The position numbers and the translations under genes were made by a program. The notes under the pieces were generated by a model. That model saw nothing but the letters and a program-made list of their open reading frames with translations, did no database searches and had not been told where the DNA came from. DNA of 64,000 nucleotides from Pareuzebyella sediminis (lineage in GTDB: Bacteria > Bacteroidota > Bacteroidia > Flavobacteriales > Flavobacteriaceae), in assembly GCF_008367235.1 (NCBI RefSeq), contig NZ_VTZS01000001.1, positions 1,364,001-1,428,000 of the forward strand. The letters are read 5' to 3'. Shown here in pieces: positions 35,971-44,894 of this stretch; positions within the stretch are counted from its first letter, which is position 1, and each line of letters starts with the position of its first letter.

Positions 35971-36375
35971 ATGAATGTGAGGCAACACAAAAAGACCGTT
36001 ATTGTTCGGGAATATCAGTTGGATGTTGGAAAAATACAGGTTTTTGAAAATTACATGGTTTCGACCTTTGATGAAGGTGCGACCCTTACCCTTGAAAGGG
36101 CCTATCAAATAATTGGCATTTCTGAAATCCATTTCCGAAATAAGAATTTCGGCTTAATTAGCCTTCGTAAAAATGCCTTTGCCGTCGACCCAACTATTTA
36201 CACATATCTTCGTCAATTGGACAACCTAAAAGCCTTTGCTGTGGTATCGGTCAAAGAAATCGACATGCATAATTTCAAGATCGAGAAAATGTTCTATAAG
36301 AAATCGATGAAATTCTTCATAGAATATAATAATGCATTGGCCTGGGTAAAACGAAGAATACGATCTAAGACATAA
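35971..36375 (+). CDS. Conserved-looking 134-aa protein, possible STAS/SpoIIAA-like fold
   Basis: A small soluble protein with no signal peptide or membrane segment. The alternation of strands and helices, the block AFAVVSVKEIDMHNFKIEKM and the C-terminal EYNNALAWVKRRIR (a common ending in SpoIIAA-like proteins, with an aromatic residue after an Ala-Leu pair) suggest a STAS-type fold. That is only a pattern impression. It has its own short upstream region and a shared terminator at its 3' end. No partner gene is evident. Function is unknown. Confidence 0.75.
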   Translation: MNVRQHKKTVIVREYQLDVGKIQVFENYMVSTFDEGATLTLERAYQIIGISEIHFRNKNFGLISLRKNAFAVDPTIYTYLRQLDNLKAFAVVSVKEIDMHNFKIEKMFYKKSMKFFIEYNNALAWVKRRIRSKT

Positions 36376-36402
36376 TTGGTTCCTAAAAAACATGATTCAT
36401 TC

Positions 36403-36427
36403 AAATAGCCCGCTTTTTGGGCTATTT
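36403..36427. terminator. Bidirectional terminator
   Basis: AAATAGCCC and GGGCTATTT form a 9-bp stem with a 7-base loop and T residues after it. It separates two convergent genes and may serve both. Confidence 0.8.
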
Positions 36428-37975
36428 TTATTTCTGACCGTGCTCTTCCGTATCCTGGTCTTTGTTCTCCATGACAAAAAGATCCAGAAAAGCTTCACCT
36501 AACCCTTCAATTACATTAGAAGCAGTGAGCGATTGGTACCCTGTCTTTTCTACTTTGATATCGGCCGATCTACCATGTAGATAAACTCCGAAAACCGTTG
36601 CTTCAAGTGGTTCGTAACCTTGAGCGATCAAGCCGGTTATAATCCCCGTTAAGACATCACCGGTACCTCCAGAACCCATTCCTGGATTTCCCGTGGTGTT
36701 GATATAGCCCTTATCATTATAAAGAGTAATGGTGTGCGCCCCTTTTATCAGTAGAATACAATCGTATTCTTTCGCGAATTGCTTTGCCTTATCGACCTTT
36801 TGAAAATCATCTTTCCAACCTCCGATAAGCCTTTCTAGTTCCTTAGGGTGAGGGGTCAAAACTGTTTTAGCAGGAAGCTCCTTTAAGAGTTCCTCGTTTT
36901 CGGAAAGTAAGTTCAAACCATCTGCGTCAATCACCAAAGGCAGGGTGTTTTTTTTCAAGAATTCGGAGAAAGCCTTACCCGTTTTCTTATCCTTTCCTAT
37001 ACCCACCCCAATGCCGACCACCGAAGGTCGTATATCAAATTGTATATCTGATATATACCTTTCACCGGCATCTGTCAAAACCATCGCTTCCGGTAAATTG
37101 GTCTGAAGGGGAAGATAGCCACATCGGGGAACGTATGCCGTAACCAAGCCACTGCCTGCCAAAAGACAAGCCTTTGAAGCTAAATGTACAGCCCCGATCT
37201 TACCGTAACTTCCACCCACGATCAAACTATGGCCAAATGTACCCTTATGTGAAAACTTTTTCCTTGGGATATACATGCCCAGCACCTCGCTTTTTCCAAT
37301 TAATTCGAAATTTGTCTGGGTTTTTGAAAGGAAGTCTTGGTCAAGACCAATATCCAATAATTCCCATTGATCCGTAAATATTGCGGTCTGAGGCAAGAAA
37401 AATACCAACTTAGGTACCTGAAAACTCAAGGTATAATTCGCTTTCAGTACCGCTTCTTCGGAATCGGGCACCTTGTCGGTAAACAATCCGGAGGGCATAT
37501 CGACAGCGAGTATAAAGGCATCTGAAGCTTCTATATGAGAGAACAATTTGGCTACCCAATCATCCGGTGCACGGTTAAGTCCGATACCGAAGATCGCATC
37601 AACAATAATATCATCCTTTCCTAGCACCGGGAATTTACTACCCTCCTCTAAAAATTCTGGCCAGACCTTTCTTTCCTTTAGACGCTCTAAGTTGGTTAGA
37701 AAATCTTCAGAGCGATTTTTACTATAGTTAACGACATAGACCATTATATTATAACCATGTTCTTTAAGAAGCCTAGCCAATGCCAATCCGTCACCCCCGT
37801 TATTACCGATCCCACAAAACAAATTTATCTTTACCTGTGCACCCTGTAGGCGCGCGTGCATCCAACTGAAGAGTTGTTCGGCGGCCCTTTCCATAAGTTC
37901 ATCACTCGTTAGTCCTTGACTTTTCATCGTATTTTTGTCGGCTGCATAAATCTGTTCTGCGGTGTATATCTTCAT
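36428..37975 (-). CDS. nnr: Bifunctional NAD(P)H-hydrate epimerase/dehydratase
   Basis: A 515-residue fusion that repairs hydrated NAD(P)H. The N-terminal epimerase half (YjeF_N, about residues 1-215) has FCGIGNNGGDGLALAR and VDAIFGIGLNR. The C-terminal ADP-dependent dehydratase half (carbohydrate-kinase fold, about 225-500) has SHKGTFGHSLIVGGS, LTPHPKELERLIG and the nucleotide loop TGNPGMGSGGTGDVLTG with the catalytic aspartate. Both activities look complete. It lies alone and divergent from the thr operon. Confidence 0.95.
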   Translation of the reverse strand: MKIYTAEQIYAADKNTMKSQGLTSDELMERAAEQLFSWMHARLQGAQVKINLFCGIGNNGGDGLALARLLKEHGYNIMVYVVNYSKNRSEDFLTNLERLKERKVWPEFLEEGSKFPVLGKDDIIVDAIFGIGLNRAPDDWVAKLFSHIEASDAFILAVDMPSGLFTDKVPDSEEAVLKANYTLSFQVPKLVFFLPQTAIFTDQWELLDIGLDQDFLSKTQTNFELIGKSEVLGMYIPRKKFSHKGTFGHSLIVGGSYGKIGAVHLASKACLLAGSGLVTAYVPRCGYLPLQTNLPEAMVLTDAGERYISDIQFDIRPSVVGIGVGIGKDKKTGKAFSEFLKKNTLPLVIDADGLNLLSENEELLKELPAKTVLTPHPKELERLIGGWKDDFQKVDKAKQFAKEYDCILLIKGAHTITLYNDKGYINTTGNPGMGSGGTGDVLTGIITGLIAQGYEPLEATVFGVYLHGRSADIKVEKTGYQSLTASNVIEGLGEAFLDLFVMENKDQDTEEHGQK

Positions 37976-38065
37976 TTTAGCGTGTTTCTATTGATTTTAA
38001 ATCCAACGTATCTTAAGGATTTAGATGGTGGAGAATGTATTCCACGAATTACTAACAATAAAAAA

Positions 38066-38096
38066 TTTGATTAAGAATGCAAAAGTACTACATTTG
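38066..38096 (+). promoter_or_regulatory. Promoter of the thr operon
   Basis: TTTG (38066-38069), a 19-bp spacer and TACATTTG (38089-38096) match the Bacteroidota vegetative consensus TTTG-N19-TAnnTTTG exactly. The start of transcription should fall near 38103, about 10 bp before the leader peptide ATG and some 170 bp before thrA. Confidence 0.8.
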
Positions 38097-38112
38097 GTGC
38101 TTTCAAATTTCA

Positions 38113-38205
38113 ATGTACCACTATACCGCGAACATATCCACTGAATTTTTCTTCACGACCAATGGTTCCATCACCACATTTGGCACAACAACCCCTTTGG
38201 GGTAA
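38113..38205 (+). CDS. Threonine-rich leader peptide (thrL-like)
   Basis: An ATG-initiated frame of 30 codons starts MYHYTANIST and ends SITTFGTTTPLG, with nine threonine codons, seven of them in the last sixteen residues, and two isoleucines. It lies about 10 bp after a consensus promoter and 69 bp before thrA. Threonine enrichment directly upstream of the threonine pathway is the signature of ribosome-mediated attenuation as in the E. coli thr leader. A short hairpin CCCC-TTT-GGGG covers the last codons. No classical terminator with a U-tract is visible between leader and thrA, so the mechanism may differ, for example by Rho or by translational coupling. Confidence 0.7.
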   Translation: MYHYTANISTEFFFTTNGSITTFGTTTPLG

Positions 38206-38274
38206 GCAATTCAATAATCGTTCGTTATCGCGTTTTATCGCTTCTAGGAATTCCACAAGTTTCAATAAAAAGTT

Positions 38275-40719
38275 ATGAAAGTTCTAAAATTCGGGGGCAC
38301 CTCGGTTGCCAACGCCAACACTATTTTTTCGGTCAAAGATATCGTAGCCCAAACGGCTGCCGATAAAATAATCGTAGTGGTATCGGCTTTTGGCGGTATT
38401 ACAGATCTCTTACTCCAAGGGGCACGTCAAGCGGCACAGCAGGATGAGACCTATAAATCCGTATTACAAGAAATTGAAGACAGACACTTGTCAACGGCTA
38501 AGGAACTAATTGCCATTAACGCCCAAAGCAAGGTGCTGAGCAAGGTTAAAAGTGAGCTAAACACCTTAGAGACACTGCTTGACGGAGCTTATCTAATTGG
38601 AGAGATTACCCCTAAACTTTCCGATAAAATCGTGAGCTACGGAGAACTTTTATCGTCTTATATTATCAGCGAATACCTCATTCAAGAAAATCTCGATGCC
38701 CGCCAAGTAGATAGTAGAACAATCATTAAAACGGACGATATAAATGGACGTGCAACGGTCGATTTTAAGTTGACGAATGATAATTGTGTTCACTTTTTTT
38801 CAGAAGTTCCCCAAAGCATTGTAGTGATGCCCGGTTTTATCGCCTCTTCGAAAAACGGAAATTCGACTACGCTAGGCCGTGGAGGTTCAGATTATACGGC
38901 CGCCATTATTGCTGCGGCCTTAGATGCAGAAGTTTTGGAGATTTGGACCGATGTGAGTGGCATGTATACTGCAAATCCGAAGCTTGTAAAACAGGCGAAG
39001 GCCATTCCGCATATCTCCTTTGAAGAAGCTATGGAGCTGTCTCATTTCGGGGCAAAAGTTCTTTACCCGCCAACGATACAACCTGTATTGGCCAAAGGCA
39101 TCTCTATCCATATTAAAAACACCTTTCAAGCCGAGGATGCCGGAACACTTATTACGAAAAGTAAAAATGAAAAAGGGAAGACCGTTCGGGGAATTACACA
39201 CGTAGGCGATATGGCACTACTCTCTTTAGAAGGACCTGGAATGGTCGGTATACCAGGTATTTCAAAGCGGTTTTTTGAAGTATTGTCACAAGCAGGTATT
39301 AGTGTGGTCTTTATAACACAAGCCTCTTCCGAACATTCTATTTGTGTAGGTATTTCAGCCAGCGATATCGAATATGCGGTAAAAACGGTCAACTCAGCCT
39401 TTGAATATGAAATTGAACGAGGACGTATAAAGCCTGTAATCGCCGAAAAAGAATTAGCCATTATCGCTTTGGTCGGTGACAACATGAAGCACCACCAAGG
39501 TCTCAGCGGGAAAATGTTCAGTACCCTTGGCCGAAACAATGTAAACATCCGTGCTATTGCCCAAGGAGCTTCAGAGCGCAATATTTCGGCAGTAATTGAC
39601 CAAAACGATGTCAAAAAAGCATTGAATTCCCTGCATGAAGAATTTTTTGAGGAAAATGTCAAACAGTTGAACCTATTTGTCATGGGAGTCGGCAATGTGG
39701 GTTCAAAATTCTTAGCGCAACTACAGCAACAGCGCTCCTTTTTAAAAGAGAACCTGAAGTTGAACCTCCGTGTCATCGGTATCTCGAATTCAAGAACCAT
39801 GGTTTTTGATGAAGGTGGTATTTCCTTAAAAAACTGGGAAGAACTTCTGAGCGAGGGACAAAAAGCGGACAAAGCCGAATTTTTTGAGATCGTAAAGCGC
39901 CTAAATTATCGTAATTCCATTTTCGTCGACAACACTGCCAGTGCAGAAGTAGCGTCTACCTATGACCGATATTTAGGCCATAGTATCTCTGTAGTCACAT
40001 GTAATAAGATTGCATGCTCGGCAGATTATGACAACTATCGCAAGCTCAAAGCCCTGGCACGGGAGTTCAATGCCCCTTTTCTCTTTGAGACCAATGTGGG
40101 TGCAGGCTTACCGATTATAGACACTTTGAAGCACCTAATAGCCTCTGGGGATAAGGTGCTTAAAATACAAGCAGTTCTATCAGGTAGCCTTAATTTTGTT
40201 TTCAACAATTTTAATGATAGCACCACCTTTTACGAAGTTGTAAGACGGGCGCAAGAAGAAGGCTATACCGAGCCTGATCCAAAAATAGACCTGAGCGGTA
40301 TTGATGTCATGCGTAAAATTCTCATCTTGGCACGTGAAAGTGGAAACCAACTGGAAATTGAAGATATTGAGAATCAAGCTTTTCTTCCTGAAGAAAGCTT
40401 GGCTACTGAAACCAATGATGAGTTTTTCATCTCCCTAAAAAAGTATGAAAATGATTTTCAACAAGTATATAGCGAAGCCGTTGAGGCCGATAGCAAATTA
40501 AAGTATGTGGCTCAATACGAAAACGGAAAAGCGAGTGTTGGACTGCAAAAGATACCTCGGGGCCATGATTTTTATAACTTGGAAGGAAGCGATAATATCG
40601 TGTTGTTCTATACGGAAAGATACCCCGACCAACCCATGATCATAAAAGGTGCCGGTGCGGGTGCAGAGGTTACGGCTTCAGGAATTTTCGCGGACATTAT
40701 TCGAATCGGCAACTTTTAG
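38275..40719 (+). CDS. thrA: Bifunctional aspartokinase/homoserine dehydrogenase
   Basis: An 814-residue fusion catalysing the first and third steps of the threonine/methionine branch. The aspartokinase part starts KFGGTSVANA and carries TLGRGGSDYTA. A central regulatory pair of ACT domains (about residues 310-465) includes GMVGIPGISKRFF and NVNIRAIAQGASERNIS. The homoserine dehydrogenase part starts with the NAD(P) loop FVMGVGNVGSKFL and holds TNVGAGLPII. It opens the thrABC operon behind the threonine-rich leader. Feedback inhibition by threonine through the ACT pair is expected from the family. Confidence 0.97.
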   Translation: MKVLKFGGTSVANANTIFSVKDIVAQTAADKIIVVVSAFGGITDLLLQGARQAAQQDETYKSVLQEIEDRHLSTAKELIAINAQSKVLSKVKSELNTLETLLDGAYLIGEITPKLSDKIVSYGELLSSYIISEYLIQENLDARQVDSRTIIKTDDINGRATVDFKLTNDNCVHFFSEVPQSIVVMPGFIASSKNGNSTTLGRGGSDYTAAIIAAALDAEVLEIWTDVSGMYTANPKLVKQAKAIPHISFEEAMELSHFGAKVLYPPTIQPVLAKGISIHIKNTFQAEDAGTLITKSKNEKGKTVRGITHVGDMALLSLEGPGMVGIPGISKRFFEVLSQAGISVVFITQASSEHSICVGISASDIEYAVKTVNSAFEYEIERGRIKPVIAEKELAIIALVGDNMKHHQGLSGKMFSTLGRNNVNIRAIAQGASERNISAVIDQNDVKKALNSLHEEFFEENVKQLNLFVMGVGNVGSKFLAQLQQQRSFLKENLKLNLRVIGISNSRTMVFDEGGISLKNWEELLSEGQKADKAEFFEIVKRLNYRNSIFVDNTASAEVASTYDRYLGHSISVVTCNKIACSADYDNYRKLKALAREFNAPFLFETNVGAGLPIIDTLKHLIASGDKVLKIQAVLSGSLNFVFNNFNDSTTFYEVVRRAQEEGYTEPDPKIDLSGIDVMRKILILARESGNQLEIEDIENQAFLPEESLATETNDEFFISLKKYENDFQQVYSEAVEADSKLKYVAQYENGKASVGLQKIPRGHDFYNLEGSDNIVLFYTERYPDQPMIIKGAGAGAEVTASGIFADIIRIGNF

Positions 40720-40772
40720 AATTCCATCTATTTTTAGGTGCTGATCAAAATTAATCGTAAACCTATCTTGTA

Positions 40773-41699
40773 ATGATGAAAGAAGAAATCAAAGTGTTCT
40801 GCCCGGCCACCATCGCCAACATCTCTTGTGGGTTTGACGTCTTGGGCGTTGCCTTGGATTCGGTCGGAGACGAAATGGTTGTTCGAAAGGTTCCTAGCAA
40901 AGGAGTTCACATCACAAAATTGACTGGACAGGATCTTCCAACTGAAACGCATCTGAACGTAGCGGGAGTGGCCGCCCTATCGCTATTGGCAGAGTGCGAC
41001 TATGACGGTGGATTTGAAATTGAGATCTTCAAAAAAATAAAAGCCGGTAGTGGAATTGGCAGCAGTGCCGCCAGTTCTACGGGTGCCGTCTGGGGCATGA
41101 ACGCCTTAATGGGAAACCCTTTTTCAAAGCTGGAACTTGTAAAGTTTGCGATGGAAGGCGAACGTTTGGCCAGTGGTGTGGCCCATGCCGACAACGTAGC
41201 TCCTGCCCTATTTGGTGGTTTTACGCTGGTACGGAGCTACGATCCTTTGGATATTGTTCCCATAAATAGTCCTCCCGAGCTATTTGCCACTGTAATCCAC
41301 CCCCAAATCGAAGTGAAAACTTCAGATTCAAGAAAAATATTGAAAACTACACTTTCCTTGGCCGATGGCATAAAGCAATGGGGCAACGTGGGCGGTCTGA
41401 TCGCGGGGCTATATACGGAAGATTATGCGCTTATCGGTCGCTCTTTGGTTGATCATATTGTTGAGCCTATACGTTCGATCTTAATTCCTGGGTTCGACAA
41501 AGTAAAATCAAGCGCACTGGAAGCCGGTGCTTTGGGCTGCGGGATTTCCGGTTCCGGTCCCTCAATCTTTTCTTTTAGCAGGGGATCGGAAACTGCCAGA
41601 AAGGTAGCCGATGCTATGAAGGACGTGTATCAAAAAATTGGAATTGACTATGATGTTCATGTATCTAAAATCAATACGCTGGGCATTAGAGAGATTTAA
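40773..41699 (+). CDS. thrB: Homoserine kinase
   Basis: A 308-residue GHMP kinase that makes O-phosphohomoserine from homoserine. The ATP-binding glycine/serine motif KAGSGIGSSAASSTGAV (about residues 90-106) and the C-terminal GCGISGSGPSIF are intact. It lies 53 bp after thrA on the same strand and before thrC, so the operon order is the classical thrABC. An ATG one codon downstream is an alternative start. Confidence 0.97.
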   Translation: MMKEEIKVFCPATIANISCGFDVLGVALDSVGDEMVVRKVPSKGVHITKLTGQDLPTETHLNVAGVAALSLLAECDYDGGFEIEIFKKIKAGSGIGSSAASSTGAVWGMNALMGNPFSKLELVKFAMEGERLASGVAHADNVAPALFGGFTLVRSYDPLDIVPINSPPELFATVIHPQIEVKTSDSRKILKTTLSLADGIKQWGNVGGLIAGLYTEDYALIGRSLVDHIVEPIRSILIPGFDKVKSSALEAGALGCGISGSGPSIFSFSRGSETARKVADAMKDVYQKIGIDYDVHVSKINTLGIREI

Positions 41700-41795
41700 C
41701 GATAATGCGAAGGACCTGTACTGGACGGGCAACGGAACTAGTATGATCCATCACCCCTCATCAACTACTCAATAAAATCGAAACATCACGCATTC

Positions 41796-43091
41796 ATGAA
41801 ATTTTATAGCCTCAATCAACAAGCTCCAAAGGTCTCCTTTAAAGATGCAGTAATCAAAGGCATCGCACCCGACCGTGGCCTCTATTTCCCAGAGCGCATT
41901 ACACCGTTACCCAATTCTTTTTTTGAGCATATAGAAAAACTCTCTAACGAAGAAATAGCATTTCAGGCCATACATGATTTTGTTTCAGAAGATATTCCAG
42001 ACCCTACCTTAAGGAACATTTTACAAGAAGTGCTGGACTTTGATTTTCCCGTGAAGGAGATTGAAGAAAACACTGGGGTCTTAGAACTTTTTCATGGCCC
42101 GACCATGGCCTTTAAAGATGTAGGTGCCCGTTTTATGGCCAGATGTCTAGGCTATTTTTCCCGTGGTGAAGATTCCGAGGTAACCGTGTTGGTTGCCACT
42201 TCAGGAGATACCGGAGGAGCGGTTGCCAATGGTTTTTTAGGCGTAAAGGGGGTGAATGTAGTCATATTGTACCCCAAAGGAAAGGTTAGCGAAATTCAGG
42301 AAAGACAATTAACCACTTTGGGCCAAAACATTACCGCACTCGAAGTGGAAGGCACTTTTGACGACTGCCAGAAAATGGTGAAAACAGCTTTTTTGGATGA
42401 GGAGATTTTGAACGAGATGCAGCTAACCTCGGCAAATTCGATCAATGTGGCGCGTTGGCTGCCGCAATTATTCTATTTTCTGTTCGCCTACAAACAGACC
42501 AAAGCCAAAACTAGGAAAATAGTCTTTTCAATTCCCTCGGGCAATTTCGGAAACATCTGTGCAGGAATGGTCGCACAAAGTCTGGGAATGCCTTGTGACC
42601 ATTTCATAGCCGCCACCAACGTCAATGACACCGTACCCGAATTTATGAAGACCCAGGCCTATCGGCCCAAACCATCAACCGCAACCATTTCAAATGCTAT
42701 GGATGTAGGCGACCCCAGTAATTTTATTCGTATTCGGCATCTTTACCGGGACAATTTCGAGGAGCTTTCAAAAAACCTGTCGTCCTATTCATTTACAGAT
42801 GTGGAAACTAAGAAAGCTATGCTTGAAATATTCAAACAAACCCATTATGTCACCGACCCACACGGGGCGGTGGGGTATCTAGGTTTAAAAAAGTACCAAG
42901 AGAAACATTCAGATGCCTACGGTATTTTTCTGGAGACGGCACATCCCGTAAAATTTCTTCCTGTCGTTGAGGAAACCCTCGGATTAACTCCCGAAATACC
43001 TCCTCAGATAGAAAGGGTGATGCATCGAAAAAAAGTCTCCATCCCCATCAGGGACTACCAAGGTTTAAAAGTCTATTTGTTAAAGCGATAA
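41796..43091 (+). CDS. thrC: Threonine synthase
   Basis: A 431-residue PLP enzyme that converts O-phosphohomoserine to threonine. The PLP lysine lies in GPTMAFKDVGARF (about residue 108), with the phosphate-binding SGDTGGAVA and the later FSIPSGNFGNICAG typical of the long (class I) threonine synthases. It is the last gene of the operon, 96 bp after thrB. It is convergent with the aminopeptidase gene, whose stop is 25 bp away. Confidence 0.97.
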   Translation: MKFYSLNQQAPKVSFKDAVIKGIAPDRGLYFPERITPLPNSFFEHIEKLSNEEIAFQAIHDFVSEDIPDPTLRNILQEVLDFDFPVKEIEENTGVLELFHGPTMAFKDVGARFMARCLGYFSRGEDSEVTVLVATSGDTGGAVANGFLGVKGVNVVILYPKGKVSEIQERQLTTLGQNITALEVEGTFDDCQKMVKTAFLDEEILNEMQLTSANSINVARWLPQLFYFLFAYKQTKAKTRKIVFSIPSGNFGNICAGMVAQSLGMPCDHFIAATNVNDTVPEFMKTQAYRPKPSTATISNAMDVGDPSNFIRIRHLYRDNFEELSKNLSSYSFTDVETKKAMLEIFKQTHYVTDPHGAVGYLGLKKYQEKHSDAYGIFLETAHPVKFLPVVEETLGLTPEIPPQIERVMHRKKVSIPIRDYQGLKVYLLKR

Positions 43092-43116
43092 GTTAGTACG
43101 TTCTATCCAATAGGAA

Positions 43117-44739
43117 TCAATCCAGTTGAGGAAGCTTAAACTCATCTAGTGGACTTGCTTTTGCCATGGTTGCTTCTATAGCTTCAGTGGTTCTTGGTGC
43201 CAAAGCCGATAAGTTTACCGGTCCGTCTTTTGTAATCAGAATATCATCTTCGATACGGACAGCTATGCCCCACCATTTTTCATCACAATCGCTACCTTCA
43301 GGAATATAGATACCGGGTTCTACAGTGATTACCGTATTTTCTTGAAAAGGCTTGTACGTACCGCGATCGTGTACATCGAGGCCTAAATAGTGTGATGTAC
43401 CATGAGGAAAGTATATTTTAGCATCCTCCTCTTTTTCAATAATACCTAACTTCATCAATCCCTCCGTTACGACTTTGCTTGCCGCTTGCCCTGGAGCTTG
43501 GAAAGGAGCCCCGACCACACTGGCCTTTATACCCGCTTCTTGGGCGTTATAAACAATATCATATATCTGTTTCTGTTCGGCCGTAAACTTACCACTGGCG
43601 GGAATCGTACGTGTTACATCCGCAGTATATCCATGATATTCGGCACCTAAGTCCATTAATACCAGATCATCATTACCAACCTCTGGCTTATTATTTTCAA
43701 TATAGTGAAGTATACATCCATTATTGCCCCCTCCAACGATAGACGGATACCCTTCATATTCGGCCCCATATTTCTTGTATACGAATTCGTGAACCCCTTG
43801 TATCTCGGTTTCCGACATATGCGGGTGCATGGCTTTCATAACCTCTATTTGGCCAACCGAGGAGATTTCTATGGCTTTTTTCAACAAGACCATTTCTTCT
43901 TGGGTCTTGGTTTCACGCAGGGTGTTCATAATTTCGCTTAGCGCAGCCGAATTTAAATTGTTCCCTTGTAACTCCATCGTTACTTTTTGCTTGATTTCGT
44001 CTCGAACTTTATCATCGTCTGCATTTACAAAACCGGTCAATAACGCATCTTCCTTCAAATCTTCATAATAATTCAAATAACGTCCCAGGGTTTGGGCCAC
44101 ATTCGCACTATTTTGAATATCGGTAGATTTTACCATGGAATACAAACGCTGCTTGGTAGCATCATAGTTTGAAGGGTAATTCGCTTTTTCCTTGAAAGTT
44201 TTGATCAGATCGAACAGATCGGCTTTACCCTGTGCATCGCGATAATCATTTTTAAAATCGAAAAAAAGTACGGTATCAAAAGACGAATAGTCTATAGGGG
44301 CGTCTTGAAACTCCTTACCGTTGAGGGCCATTTCAAAACCCAATTTGTTCTTGGCTCCTTCTACACCGAGGCGTTTCCCATTCCATTGCTCGGCTTTTGG
44401 ATCACGTTCCTGTACATATAAAATTTCGTTGTAAGTATTCCCTTTCGAACCCTTTTGATTCTCTGAAAAAATAACTAGAACGGCATTCGGTTCTTTATAC
44501 CCTGTCAAATAATAAAAATCAGGATCTTGGTGATATATATAATCAACATCATTGGCTCGGTTTCGTTGTGCATTGGCAAAAAATACCGCGACACTGTTCG
44601 CTGGCATCATATCACGTACAGCGTCCCTTCTTTCTTTATGAAAATCGGCAGGTAAGAAATCGGTTGGCTCTTCTTGACCGAATAATGCTATATTGAACAA
44701 TCCCAAAATATTAATAAGTAAAAAAATTATCTTCTTCAT
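43117..44739 (-). CDS. Secreted Xaa-Pro aminopeptidase (M24B)
   Basis: A 540-residue metallopeptidase that removes N-terminal residues preceding proline. A signal peptide (MKKIIFLLINILGLFNIALF, then GQE) sends it to the periplasm or outside. The creatinase-like N domain (about residues 30-260) is followed by the pita-bread catalytic domain. Its metal ligands are seen in LVLMDLGAEYHGYTADVTRT (two Asp), FPHGTSHYLGLDVHD (His), TVEPGIYIP (Glu) and VRIEDDILIT (Glu). Length and motifs are complete. The upstream region contains a short perfect inverted repeat facing gcvT. Confidence 0.94.
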   Translation of the reverse strand: MKKIIFLLINILGLFNIALFGQEEPTDFLPADFHKERRDAVRDMMPANSVAVFFANAQRNRANDVDYIYHQDPDFYYLTGYKEPNAVLVIFSENQKGSKGNTYNEILYVQERDPKAEQWNGKRLGVEGAKNKLGFEMALNGKEFQDAPIDYSSFDTVLFFDFKNDYRDAQGKADLFDLIKTFKEKANYPSNYDATKQRLYSMVKSTDIQNSANVAQTLGRYLNYYEDLKEDALLTGFVNADDDKVRDEIKQKVTMELQGNNLNSAALSEIMNTLRETKTQEEMVLLKKAIEISSVGQIEVMKAMHPHMSETEIQGVHEFVYKKYGAEYEGYPSIVGGGNNGCILHYIENNKPEVGNDDLVLMDLGAEYHGYTADVTRTIPASGKFTAEQKQIYDIVYNAQEAGIKASVVGAPFQAPGQAASKVVTEGLMKLGIIEKEEDAKIYFPHGTSHYLGLDVHDRGTYKPFQENTVITVEPGIYIPEGSDCDEKWWGIAVRIEDDILITKDGPVNLSALAPRTTEAIEATMAKASPLDEFKLPQLD

Positions 44740-44783
44740 ATTTAAGTCTCAAGATTTTACTGCTTCAAAAAGAAACAAAAAAG

Positions 44784-44802
44784 ATGTGCCCTAATGGCAC
44801 AT
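44784..44802. repeat. Short inverted repeat between divergent genes
   Basis: ATGTGCC-CTAAT-GGCACAT is a perfect 7-bp inverted repeat with a 5-base centre, in the 155-bp space between the aminopeptidase and gcvT starts. It could be an operator or a small hairpin. Confidence 0.35.
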
Positions 44803-44863
44803 GAAACACAAAGATTATACAAAACATAACAATTGGCAATTATTCTATACCTAAATAATTCAA

Positions 44864-44871
44864 TAGCTTTG
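44864..44871 (+). promoter_or_regulatory. -7 element upstream of gcvT
   Basis: TAGCTTTG matches TAnnTTTG and lies 24 bp before the gcvT ATG. A good -33 TTG at the right distance is not evident. Confidence 0.45.
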
Positions 44872-44894
44872 CACAATCAAAAGTCAAAAGTACA

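Noticed and set aside
37668-37680. CTTTAGA word inside the NAD(P)H-hydrate repair gene
   Set aside because: A single copy within coding sequence, without an 11-bp partner or -7 element; similar lone words at about 3415 and 63165 were also rejected.
39126-39872. Long minus-strand open frame of 248 codons inside thrA
   Set aside because: It is a shadow of the aspartokinase/homoserine dehydrogenase gene; composition is biased and no motif is recognisable.
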